From contig ONPG01000004.1 in assembly GCA_900319645.1 (NCBI GenBank), forward strand, positions 1 through 64,000: a stretch of 64,000 bases of DNA, given 5' to 3'. Positions 53,431 to 61,263 of this stretch are shown one piece after another (positions within the stretch are counted from its first letter, which is position 1; the number at the start of each line of letters is the position of its first letter). A program made the translations under genes and the position numbers. The notes under the pieces are model-generated. The model was not told the origin of the DNA. It searched no databases and saw only the letters and a list, made by a program, of their open reading frames with translations. This DNA comes from an uncultured Bacteroidales bacterium. GTDB taxonomy: Bacteria; Bacteroidota; Bacteroidia; Bacteroidales; Paludibacteraceae.

Positions 53431-54521
53431 TTGTCAATTCCTTTCTCTAAGAACTCAGCGAGGTTAACTTTGCGGATCTCGGCAGCTGCATCGTCGGCTG
53501 CGACTTTTTTCATGTCGTGCGCCACCATCAGTTCGACCAGTTGCTCGAACGAGGTGCTCTGCGGGTTCCAGCCCAGTTCGCGTTTGGCTTTCGAAGGGTC
53601 ACCAAGGAGATTGACCACATCAGTCGGGCGATAGAAATCCGGGCTGACGGCTACGACTGTTTTGCCGGTTTGGATGTCGATGCCTTTCTCCTCGACGCCT
53701 TGACCTTCCCAACGGAGCTCGATACCGGCATGGTGGAACGCCAGTGTGGCGAACTCACGAACGGTATGCTGCACACCTGTCGCTATGACGAAATCTTCGG
53801 GTTGGGGCTGCTGGAGGATGAGCCACATGCACTCCACGTAATCCTTGGCATAGCCCCAGTCGCGAAGCGAATCGAGGTTGCCGAGATAGAGGCAATCCTG
53901 CTTGCCCTGCGCGATACGAGCCGCAGCCAGGGTGATCTTGCGGGTGACGAAAGTCTCGCCGCGACGCTCGGACTCGTGGTTGAAGAGGATGCCCGAGCAG
54001 CAGAACATGTTGTAGGCCTCGCGGTACTCTTTGATGATCCAATAGCCGTAGAGTTTTGCAACGGCGTACGGACTATAGGGATGGAAAGGTGTGGTTTCGC
54101 TTTGCGGGACTTCTTCGACCTTGCCGTAGAGTTCGCTGGTGGAAGCCTGATAGATGCGACATGACTGCTCGAGATGGTTGGTACGTACCGCTTCCAGGAT
54201 ACGCAGTACGCCTACGGCGTCCACGTCGGCGGTAAACTCCGGCGCATCGAACGACACCTGGACGTGGCTTTGTGCCGCGAGATTGTAGATCTCGTCCGGC
54301 TTGACTTTGCCGACCAGTTTGACAAGCGACATAGAGTCGCTCATGTCGGCATAGTGAAGATGGAAATGCGGCGTGCCCTCGAGGTGGGCGATACGCTCAC
54401 GATAATCGACCGAACTACGGCGGATGACGCCATGAACGTCATAGCCTTTCGCCAGCAGGAACTCGGAGAGGTAAGACCCGTCCTGGCCTGTGACACCTGT
54501 GATTAATGCTGTTTTTAGCAT
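53427..54521 (-). CDS. gmd: GDP-mannose 4,6-dehydratase
   Basis: 364 residues. [20 protein letters not shown] opens the fold; [38 protein letters not shown] and [14 protein letters not shown] (catalytic YxxxK) are diagnostic. It makes GDP-4-keto-6-deoxy-D-mannose for fcl. First gene of a two-gene operon with a strong promoter; the terminator of the operon lies just after fcl. Confidence 0.97.
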   Translation of the reverse strand: MLKTALITGVTGQDGSYLSEFLLAKGYDVHGVIRRSSVDYRERIAHLEGTPHFHLHYADMSDSMSLVKLVGKVKPDEIYNLAAQSHVQVSFDAPEFTADVDAVGVLRILEAVRTNHLEQSCRIYQASTSELYGKVEEVPQSETTPFHPYSPYAVAKLYGYWIIKEYREAYNMFCCSGILFNHESERRGETFVTRKITLAAARIAQGKQDCLYLGNLDSLRDWGYAKDYVECMWLILQQPQPEDFVIATGVQHTVREFATLAFHHAGIELRWEGQGVEEKGIDIQTGKTVVAVSPDFYRPTDVVNLLGDPSKAKRELGWNPQSTSFEQLVELMVAHDMKKVAADDAAAEIRKVNLAEFLEKGIDK

Positions 54522-54552
54522 ATGTTTGTTTATTGATTCTTCATTGAGGTTG

Positions 54553-54584
54553 CAAAGTTACGAAAAAATTTGCACGTGTGCAAA
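54553..54584 (-). promoter_or_regulatory. Promoter of the gmd-fcl operon
   Basis: TTTG (54581-54584), 20-nt spacer containing a GCACGTGTGC palindrome-like stretch, TAACTTTG (54553-54560); leader ~25 nt. Confidence 0.85.
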
Positions 54585-54598
54585 TAAATGTGCAAAAA

Positions 54599-54622
54599 AG
54601 CGCCGAAAAGGGCGCTTTTTTT
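54599..54622. terminator. Rho-independent terminator (symmetrical) upstream of gmd
   Basis: Stem AGCGCC / GGCGCT, loop GAAAAG, flanked by A6 and T7, so it can work in both directions. On the minus strand it would stop transcripts from the membrane-protein gene at 54.9-55.5 kb before the gmd promoter. The remaining 54623-54799 is gene-free, with a short CGAC/GTCG hairpin at about 54698-54708. Confidence 0.82.
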
Positions 54623-54850
54623 GATTGAATATACAATTTTTCTAAATAGACAGTATATCTTGAGAGTGTTACTACAGACCTTTTTCGACGAAGTCGTTTT
54701 TGTTCTAATTGTACTATTTTTAGGTTCTCCTAAGGAGATGGTCCCGTGATGGTCCTGTTCTAAACCGCATATTCGCTACTCGGAAGCGGCACGAAGTGCT
54801 TATGCTTCGGCGGCAGGAGTTACGTTTTTGGCATCAGATGCCGGAGCGGA

Positions 54851-55540
54851 TTATTCTGCAGAGGGTTGGTCGGCAGCAGTTTTATCTGCGGCAGGTTGGT
54901 CTGCGGCAGGTTGGTCGGTGGCGGGTTGGTCGGCGGGGAAAGCGAGGGCTTTGTACACAGCAGCTTCGACACCTATCAGAGCCGGAACGGCAAAGATAAC
55001 CAACAGGAAGACAAGGATTACTCCGATCACCTTGAGCATAGCCACGTCGCCGATATGGAACAAGGCGTTGACCACAGCAACTGCGATGCAAAGGCAGAGA
55101 GCCAGCAACATCTCAGCGCAGAAAATACGCCATTTGTTGCCATATGTAAGGCGGTTGCTTTCGCGGAGGGCATCCAGCGGAGCCATATCACGGTCAATAA
55201 ACAGAATAACAGCCAGATACCACGCATAGCTGATCACGATTCCGGGAATAAATCCGAACGCAATGCCAACCCATACAGCTCCCATCATAAGCGCCATAAG
55301 GATAAAGAACTCGCCCATATTGCGACGGTATTTGCTGTCGAAAATGAACGTAGGGTTAATCACATTGCCTTTTGCCATCTCGGCCGGCAGGGAAGCCATC
55401 GCAATCGTGGTTCCGACGTTGAGATAAGGAATCCAAACGGTTAATACGTAGAGGATTACGGTGCAAACAACACTGAGGTAATTCAGCAGAGCCAAGGACA
55501 CACCATCTTTGATGGTTGCTAAAATGTCAAGACGTTTCAT
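54851..55540 (-). CDS. DUF975/YciC-like membrane protein with an Ala/Pro/Asp-rich tail
   Basis: 229 residues, about five or six membrane helices, with a short cytosolic repeat tail (ADQPATDQPAADQPAADK). DALRESNRLTYGNKWRIFCAEM resembles the conserved region of DUF975 and related proteins. After the TAA stop the same frame stays open for 16 more codons (SAPASDAKNVTPAAEA) to a second TAA at 54800, with the same Ala-rich composition, so the stop may be a recent nonsense change in a longer gene. Function unknown. Confidence 0.72.
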   Translation of the reverse strand: MKRLDILATIKDGVSLALLNYLSVVCTVILYVLTVWIPYLNVGTTIAMASLPAEMAKGNVINPTFIFDSKYRRNMGEFFILMALMMGAVWVGIAFGFIPGIVISYAWYLAVILFIDRDMAPLDALRESNRLTYGNKWRIFCAEMLLALCLCIAVAVVNALFHIGDVAMLKVIGVILVFLLVIFAVPALIGVEAAVYKALAFPADQPATDQPAADQPAADKTAADQPSAE

Positions 55541-55641
55541 AGAATTTGAGTTTTTAGTTTATTCTTTATTATCATTACAGCCGTTGAGCGGCTTTGGAAT
55601 TTACCATTTGACGGTTACGCCTTTGAGGGTGCTTCCCCACT

Positions 55642-56469
55642 CTATTTCTGGTATTTGCCGACGAAGCGAAGCGCCAAGAAAAGGAGCCAATCGGGCGTGT
55701 GTTTCAAGAGAGGCGTGGAGAGCCAGTTGATGATACCCGGAGTATCGGCTTTCTTGTTGCGGAAGAGGTCGCGCAGGGCACGTTTGACCAGTTTCTCGGG
55801 CGGAATACTGACCGTCAGGCTGACAGCCAACCGGCGAAGATTAGGTGCCAAACCGAAGAGAGCCGTGTCCACCGCCCCGGGAGCCATTACCGTAATACCC
55901 ACATTCTGAGGTTTTAACTCGTACCAAAGAGATTTGGAGAAATTGTAGATAAAGGCTTTGGAGGCATTGTAGGTCTGAATACCCGGCATCGCCATCCAGG
56001 CGGACATCGAAGACATATTAAGTATATAGCCTTTCATCCGTTTGCGGCCGCAAAGGCGCTGTTGTGCTTCTTCGTCCGTCAACTGCCTGCTGACCATATC
56101 TGCGGCGAAGAGCCGCGTGAGTTTAGCCACCGTCATGACGTGCAACTGCAGCATCAGTTCGATTCGACGCATAGCCGTCTCGGTATAAGGATTGAAGAAG
56201 AACACGCCTGCGTTGTTGATAAGGATATCCACCTGCAGACGGTTGTTGAGACAAAAGTCGTGCAGTTGCTCGGCGGCATCCGGCAGACTGAGGTCGGCAT
56301 AGTGCGAGACAGCCTTGATGTTATGTTGTGAAGCAAGCTCTAAGGCTACCTGCTGCAGTTCCTTCTCCTGGTTGCTGACCAGGAGCAGATCGCAGTGGTA
56401 GTCGCGCGCCAACTGGGTGGCGTATTGCAGGCCTATGCCGCTACTTGCTCCTGTTACTAATGCGAGCAT
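55642..56469 (-). CDS. Short-chain dehydrogenase, candidate hydroxysteroid dehydrogenase
   Basis: 275 residues, classical SDR. TGASSGIG (6-13), NNAG (85-88), and the catalytic set S near 154, Y167, K171 in TYNASK. The C-terminal extension (TDTPGIINWLSTPLLK and hydrophobic end) resembles the 17beta-HSD12/DltE-like group. It ends an operon with a flavin oxidoreductase and a steroid 5alpha-reductase homologue, so oxidation or reduction of a sterol or bile-acid hydroxyl is plausible. General SDR activity on lipids is the alternative. Confidence 0.88.
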   Translation of the reverse strand: MLALVTGASSGIGLQYATQLARDYHCDLLLVSNQEKELQQVALELASQHNIKAVSHYADLSLPDAAEQLHDFCLNNRLQVDILINNAGVFFFNPYTETAMRRIELMLQLHVMTVAKLTRLFAADMVSRQLTDEEAQQRLCGRKRMKGYILNMSSMSAWMAMPGIQTYNASKAFIYNFSKSLWYELKPQNVGITVMAPGAVDTALFGLAPNLRRLAVSLTVSIPPEKLVKRALRDLFRNKKADTPGIINWLSTPLLKHTPDWLLFLALRFVGKYQK

Positions 56470-56524
56470 GAATCCATTTACGATTTGACGATTTACGATT
56501 TACGAGTTGACGATTTACGATTTA
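56470..56524. repeat. Word repeat ATTTACGA between SDR and flavin oxidoreductase genes
   Basis: ATTTACGATTTGACGATTT-type words fill the junction (about five copies) and extend to the oxidoreductase stop. The same word fills the next junction at 57829-57878. Confidence 0.75.
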
Positions 56525-57828
56525 CGTTGTTTTTGTGCTTCAACGGATTGTTTGGCACGTGCCTCGAGTTGGGTTATCTCACGCTGGAGTCGCTTGGGAA
56601 TCACCTCTCCGTCGCGCTCCACGCACTCGTGACACTTCATATCGAGCGTGTACATACGTCCGACGCAATAATTGGAACGTCCGCAACCAGCGTGGTAATG
56701 CGGGTTCTCCTTCACATGATTGACAAAATCCGGATCCTTGATGAGCACATGCGCCAGTTGGAAGAGTTCAAATCCCTCGTCCATGATTTGCTGGCAGTTA
56801 TCGCCCGACTGGACACCTCCGACGTAGATTAACGTTGGTAATTGGTGATTGGCGTCAGATGATTGCAGCTCCTCAAAGGCTTTCTGGAAGATCTTGGCTT
56901 TTTCCATAAAATAGAGTTCGCGGAAAGGCGAAGTAGGAGTCATTACCGCGGCTACACCGGGAATATTGAGAGCCGCCTTGAGCCACCAGAAAGATTTCAT
57001 ATCCATGTAATGGGCGAGTGTCTTGTGAGGCATAGCGCCGGAGAGGATGGTCATCGGCGAACGGCTGACCGTTCCGCCCGAGAGGACGATGCCGTGCACG
57101 TGATGTTTGGCAATCTCCTTCGCAATATAAATACCTTCCTCGACGGACACGCCACGCCAGCAATCGTCCCACATATTGGTTTTGACGACAACCGCCAGAT
57201 CGTTTCCTGCGTGCTCCATTACAGCGTCCAATACCTCGTTGAGGAACCGGCAACGGTTCTCCAGCGACCCGCCGTACTCATCGCAACGGTGGTTGGTGCG
57301 TCGAGCGAGGAACTGCGAGATCAGATAGGCGTGTCCGGCGTGGATCTCCACGCAGTCGAAGCCACATTCGCGTGCCCAGTCAACCGCTTCGCCGAACTTA
57401 CGCACGAGGGTCTTGATCTCCGACACCTTCAAGCGGCGATGAATAGTAGGGCTGTAGAGGTTAAAACCATTGGAAGCGGAGACCGGCATACAATGACAAG
57501 TGTAGAAATGCGTCATATTGCCGCAGTGACCGAGTTGGACAGACGCCTTGGCGCCCTCGGCGTGGATAGCGTCGGTCATCTTTTTCATATCCGGGATTAT
57601 CTCCGGCCGCACATAAAGTTGTCCGTCGAACGAAACGCCGGATAGATCCACAGCGCAGTAAGCCACCGTGGTCATCCCGACTCCACCGCGCGCCACAGAG
57701 ACGTGGTAGTCCTGCAACTGCTGAGTAGGCCGGTTAGCACGCGCCATATTCTCGAACGCTGCAGAACGGATAAACCGGTTGCGCAACGTGATGGGTCCTA
57801 ATTGAAAAGGAGTAAATAATTTGTTCAT
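56515..57828 (-). CDS. NADH:flavin oxidoreductase (Old Yellow Enzyme family), candidate 5beta-reductase
   Basis: 437 residues, an FMN TIM barrel. FTPFQLGPITLRNRFIRSA opens it; the active-site block is HAGHAYLISQFL (163-174) with RCDEYGGSLENR next. The C-terminus has a Cys cluster (CGRSNYC, KCHEC), like the Fe-S region of BaiCD/2,4-dienoyl-CoA reductases, but the second Rossmann domain is absent. OYE enzymes of this type reduce the double bond of 3-oxo-delta4 steroids in gut bacteria. Pairing with a 5alpha-reductase homologue supports a steroid or bile-acid substrate. Confidence 0.9.
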   Translation of the reverse strand: MNKLFTPFQLGPITLRNRFIRSAAFENMARANRPTQQLQDYHVSVARGGVGMTTVAYCAVDLSGVSFDGQLYVRPEIIPDMKKMTDAIHAEGAKASVQLGHCGNMTHFYTCHCMPVSASNGFNLYSPTIHRRLKVSEIKTLVRKFGEAVDWARECGFDCVEIHAGHAYLISQFLARRTNHRCDEYGGSLENRCRFLNEVLDAVMEHAGNDLAVVVKTNMWDDCWRGVSVEEGIYIAKEIAKHHVHGIVLSGGTVSRSPMTILSGAMPHKTLAHYMDMKSFWWLKAALNIPGVAAVMTPTSPFRELYFMEKAKIFQKAFEELQSSDANHQLPTLIYVGGVQSGDNCQQIMDEGFELFQLAHVLIKDPDFVNHVKENPHYHAGCGRSNYCVGRMYTLDMKCHECVERDGEVIPKRLQREITQLEARAKQSVEAQKQRKS

Positions 57829-57878
57829 TTACGATTGGACAATTACGATTTACGATTGGACGATTTACGATTTACGAT
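57829..57878. repeat. Word repeat ATTTACGA between flavin oxidoreductase and 5alpha-reductase genes
   Basis: Copies of ACGATTTACGATT-type words with GGAC breaks fill the 50-bp junction, matching the repeat on the other side of the oxidoreductase gene. Confidence 0.75.
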
Positions 57879-58682
57879 TTAATAAATAAACGGAATAATA
57901 CGTTTGAGTTTCTTGGGGTCGAACTCGTCCGGGAACTCCTCGGCGTATTTCTTGTAGATGGCGTTGGAACGCGGCACAAGGTTGCAGCAACTGAACCAGA
58001 AGAACAGCAGTCCTGCCACCGACCAGGTCAGAATAGCAAATCCCAGCCACTCCGTAATCTCACCAAGGTAATTGGCGCTGGTGACGTATTTGTACAAACC
58101 TTGTTTAGGCAGATAATGGTTGGTGTCGCCGGGTTTGCGCAGATGGCGGATAATATAGTCCGAGTGCATATTGATACACCAGCCGGTGAAGAAAATAATT
58201 GTTCCGATAATAAACTGCGGCGAAGTCACCCAAGCCGTGGTATAAAGGTCGGGATAGTACTGCGGCGCAAGGTGGAAGAGCCAGAAGCCCTGGATATAGC
58301 CGTTAATGAGGTTCCACACCACCGAAAGAATCATAATAGCGAACGGCATCTGGCCGTTTCCCTTCAAGAGAAGCGGGAAGATGAACGAGCGCTGGAAATA
58401 ATGGAACTCAAAGAAGAGGAAGAAGAGCCAATACGGCACTTTCTGTGTCAGTCCACCGTAAAGCGGGATGGACTTCATATAAAGATAGAACACCACCAGG
58501 AAGACAGGCACCTCCATCAGGAACCAGCCGGCCTTGTTGCTCATCGTCGGTCCCCATTTGTCAGAACGCATCTTGCCGTAGCCGGCATCCACGAAATACA
58601 AAGACACAAAGACCACCAGTCCGACGATAAACATAATATAGACCAGGTCGTAGAAAAAATCAATTGTATAAAGATTAGCCAT
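57879..58682 (-). CDS. 3-oxo-5alpha-steroid 4-dehydrogenase (steroid 5alpha-reductase) homologue
   Basis: 267 residues from the ATG giving ANLYTIDFFYDL; the upstream ten codons overlap the promoter and are rejected. About six to seven membrane helices. The C-terminal third carries the SRD5A signature HSDYIIRHLRKPGDT (173-187), YKYVTSANYLGEITEW (197-212) and RIIPFIY at the end, very close to vertebrate 5alpha-reductases in pattern. It should reduce a delta4 double bond with NADPH in the membrane. First gene of an operon with an OYE enzyme and an SDR. Confidence 0.93.
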   Translation of the reverse strand: MANLYTIDFFYDLVYIMFIVGLVVFVSLYFVDAGYGKMRSDKWGPTMSNKAGWFLMEVPVFLVVFYLYMKSIPLYGGLTQKVPYWLFFLFFEFHYFQRSFIFPLLLKGNGQMPFAIMILSVVWNLINGYIQGFWLFHLAPQYYPDLYTTAWVTSPQFIIGTIIFFTGWCINMHSDYIIRHLRKPGDTNHYLPKQGLYKYVTSANYLGEITEWLGFAILTWSVAGLLFFWFSCCNLVPRSNAIYKKYAEEFPDEFDPKKLKRIIPFIY

Positions 58683-58709
58683 AAACTTTGTTTTTTTGCA
58701 AATTTGGGG

Positions 58710-58741
58710 CAAAGTTACTAAAAATATTTGATACTACCAAA
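58710..58741 (-). promoter_or_regulatory. Promoter of the 5alpha-reductase operon
   Basis: TTTG (58738-58741), 20-nt spacer, TAACTTTG (58710-58717). It lies inside the frame extension of the reductase ORF, which fixes the start at the downstream ATG; leader ~22 nt. Confidence 0.83.
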
Positions 58742-58747
58742 AAGTTC

Positions 58748-59707
58748 TTAATTTTTAGCGTGTTTTACCTCTTTTTGGCAGACAAACAGGCCAAAAATAA
58801 TCAAACCTATACCAATCCACTTGACAAGTGGCAGTTGTTCGCCGAAGAAAAGCAGCATCCAAAGCGCCGTGAAAGCCGGGCGGATATTGTTGAAGGCATT
58901 CGCTTCGGTGACGCCTATCTGCCGAAGGGCGTAGCAGAACAAGATAAACGCTATCACGGAAGCAAAAACCGTCAGGTAGCCCACGGAGAAGATACTTATC
59001 GCCAAGGGCGAATGGATGTCCGCCAACTGCGACCAGTCGATAGCCGTCACCGCTTCGGGTCCCTCGCGGAAGAACCACAGCGGATAGAACAGGCAGAGAC
59101 TCACCAGTTGCGCATAGAAAATGATGGTCAGCGGGTTGTATTTAGCCGGCAGACGGCGCATGATCACCGAGTCGGTTACCGCGGCGGTCACCGCCGCAAA
59201 AGCCAAGGGGATGCCCCAGTAACTGCCTACGGAGAGTTGCGAGTCAAGCGACGAGGGGTGTGAGAAATTGAAAAGGAGCGCAAACATCCCGAGCGTAGAA
59301 ATCAGGATACCCCATATATTATTCCGCGTGACGCGCTCGCGTAAGAGGATGGCTGCGAAGATCGGGCTGAGCAGCGGCGAGGTGGACAACAGCGCCTCGG
59401 CTATCGTCGGGCTGTTGAGCGCGCGGTAGGTAAACGTCTCGAGCAGATAATAGAGGAAAGGCTGGCAGATACCGGCAAACACAAACAGCGGCAGGTCTTT
59501 TTTGTCCGGCAGTTGGAGCGCGAACAGCGAGTGTCCCTGACGAACCAATCCCACTATCAGCATCAGCAGAACCGCCGGCGTGAAGCGGAAGATGATCATC
59601 GTCAACGGCGGCAGAGAAACCAGCGCGTGCTTGATAGCGATGCCGCTAATAGACCAGATAATCATCGAAATGATGATAGCTATTGTAGGCAGAAGTTTGT
59701 TGGACAT
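58748..59707 (-). CDS. EamA/DMT family transporter
   Basis: 319 residues from the ATG giving SNKLLPTIAIIISMIIWSIS. Ten membrane helices in two EamA halves (IIWSISGIAIKHALVSLPP in the first, GVTEANAFNNIRPAFTALW in the second). DMT transporters export small metabolites; the substrate is unknown. It ends 7 bp before the 5alpha-reductase promoter, so it belongs to a separate unit. Word repeats AATTGATA lie just upstream and an alternative start inside them is rejected. Confidence 0.9.
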   Translation of the reverse strand: MSNKLLPTIAIIISMIIWSISGIAIKHALVSLPPLTMIIFRFTPAVLLMLIVGLVRQGHSLFALQLPDKKDLPLFVFAGICQPFLYYLLETFTYRALNSPTIAEALLSTSPLLSPIFAAILLRERVTRNNIWGILISTLGMFALLFNFSHPSSLDSQLSVGSYWGIPLAFAAVTAAVTDSVIMRRLPAKYNPLTIIFYAQLVSLCLFYPLWFFREGPEAVTAIDWSQLADIHSPLAISIFSVGYLTVFASVIAFILFCYALRQIGVTEANAFNNIRPAFTALWMLLFFGEQLPLVKWIGIGLIIFGLFVCQKEVKHAKN

Positions 59708-59752
59708 TGGCAGTTGATAATTGATAATTGACAACTGATAATTGACAATTTA
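59708..59752. repeat. Word repeat AATTGATA before the EamA gene
   Basis: Copies of GATAATTGATAATTGACAA and variants fill the space between the acyltransferase stop and the EamA ATG. Confidence 0.7.
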
Positions 59753-60643
59753 TTCCCGGTCAGGTTTGGCAGGCCAGGAGTTACGGGTGATACCCGCCAG
59801 GCGGCACATCGTCTCGTGGGCAAGGAGTCGCAGACGCTCGGTCTCGGCAGCGCGCGGAGCCGTTGTGTCCGGGAAAATGGGCGCACCTATCGTAACTTGG
59901 GTCAGCGGTTCGTCTTTGGGTCCGAATAAACGGTAGAACCCCGTCCTTGGACGATACGTGATCACACACGGGATGAGCGGTTTGTTGTACTTATACGCCA
60001 TCGTGAAAGCGCCTTTCTGGAACGGACGCAGAGGCTTGTACCAATCCCAGCGTTTGGCTTCCGGGAAAATATGGAACCAGTAGCCGCGACGGTGGAACTC
60101 GTCGAAGGCGGCGTTGAACGCTTTCATCGCACTCAGTCCCTCCTCGGGCGCTGGAATAGGCACTCCGCCGATGATTTGCAGATAGTATTGGTCCTTTGTG
60201 CGGAAATTAGGCGCGAACATAGGAATACGCGTGTGGGAGGAGGCGTGGAGCGCAGTGAAGATCGAAGCACAATCATGGCGGTAACAATGGTTGCCGAGGG
60301 TGATAGTCCCTGCGCTGAGATCGAACTGCCGGAGCCAACGACGGACGTGGCACGACGAGCGATACCATTTCTGCTCGCCGTCAATACGCCAGCGCAGACC
60401 GTATTTGACACGCAGAACAATACCCAATATACGTAGCACGACGTTGTAGCCCCACGCTATTTTCAAGCGGTTGCGAAACGAGAAATCAGCGTACGGATAG
60501 TCGGCATCTATCTCCGGATACGGGCGGTCGTAAACAGGTTTGTAGAGTCCCTCGTAGGGGTTGTCCTCGGGATAATCGATTGCAACAGGCGGGACGTAGG
60601 TATCCGCTGTCACTTGAAGAGAGGTATAGCGTTTGTTAGACAT
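59750..60643 (-). CDS. PlsC-like lysophospholipid/lipid acyltransferase
   Basis: 297 residues. The catalytic H-x4-D motif is in TLGNHCYRHDCASIF near residue 120; FHIFPEAKRWDW and PLIPCVITYRP match motifs III and IV of the AGPAT family. No clear membrane helix, but probably membrane-associated. It transfers an acyl chain to a glycerol-phosphate or similar acceptor. It lies in a run with HAD, GH3 and RND/MMPL genes, which suggests a dedicated lipid pathway. Confidence 0.85.
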   Translation of the reverse strand: MSNKRYTSLQVTADTYVPPVAIDYPEDNPYEGLYKPVYDRPYPEIDADYPYADFSFRNRLKIAWGYNVVLRILGIVLRVKYGLRWRIDGEQKWYRSSCHVRRWLRQFDLSAGTITLGNHCYRHDCASIFTALHASSHTRIPMFAPNFRTKDQYYLQIIGGVPIPAPEEGLSAMKAFNAAFDEFHRRGYWFHIFPEAKRWDWYKPLRPFQKGAFTMAYKYNKPLIPCVITYRPRTGFYRLFGPKDEPLTQVTIGAPIFPDTTAPRAAETERLRLLAHETMCRLAGITRNSWPAKPDRE

Positions 60644-60657
60644 TGAACGTTGAAAAA

Positions 60658-61263
60658 TTAGTCTTTTATTATCATGTAATGTGCGCCGACTGCGCGTGCA
60701 GCTGCTCCGTCTTTCTCGTCACGGTCTCCGATAAAAAGCGTGGTCTCAGGTTTGGCGGAAAGCGCTTTCATCACTTTCATGACGGAAGCTTTGGCGGGTT
60801 TGAGTGCACCCGTGGAGGGCGCATCCAGACGCAAGGCGAACCGCGAAGGATCGATGCCCAAGACCTGCAGTTTCTCATCCACACAACCATAGTCGGAATA
60901 GATTGCCAAGGTCACGGGGAGGTCCCGAGTATTGTCCAGAATTTGCAACACGCTCTCCCTTGGGCGGCAGGACTTGCCTATCACGCGTATCATCGCGGGC
61001 AGATAGACGTGGTGGTACCATTTCTCCGCCACTCGCGGCGACCACCAGTGTCCTCGTGCCATGCGTGAGAAGAAAGCGTCGTAGAAGGCCTGTTCGGAGC
61101 CGAAATCGTGGTTGTGCATGGTCTTACGTGCCATCCGCTCTGCCGCCAGCAAAGGCAGACACCACCAGAGGCGGCGTACCATCCGACGGGCTAAACCGCG
61201 CTTGTCGTAGAGCGTGCCGTCGAGGTCGAAAATGATGGTTTGTATGTTATCAGGAATTTTCAC
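60658..61263 (-). CDS. HAD-superfamily hydrolase
   Basis: 201 residues if translation starts at the GTG giving KIPDNIQTIIFDLDGTLYD; the longer frame overlaps the GH3 coding region by 90 bases and adds a basic, unconserved stretch. Motif I IIFDLDGTLYDK, motif II AIYSDYGC near residue 108, a lysine in TGALKPAKASV and motif IV LFIGDRDEKDGAAARAVG near residue 170. A small-molecule phosphatase; substrate unknown. Confidence 0.82.
   Translation of the reverse strand: MKIPDNIQTIIFDLDGTLYDKRGLARRMVRRLWWCLPLLAAERMARKTMHNHDFGSEQAFYDAFFSRMARGHWWSPRVAEKWYHHVYLPAMIRVIGKSCRPRESVLQILDNTRDLPVTLAIYSDYGCVDEKLQVLGIDPSRFALRLDAPSTGALKPAKASVMKVMKALSAKPETTLFIGDRDEKDGAAARAVGAHYMIIKD

Noticed and set aside
52468-53634. 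Long plus-strand ORF (388 codons) opposite fcl
   Set aside because: It is the antisense frame of GC-rich fcl/gmd genes, has no domain, and the minus-strand frames encode complete, well-known enzymes.
53517-54164. Plus-strand ORF of 215 codons opposite gmd
   Set aside because: Antisense shadow of gmd.
56863-57645. Plus-strand ORF of 260 codons opposite the flavin oxidoreductase
   Set aside because: Antisense shadow of a conserved OYE gene; no promoter and no recognisable domain.
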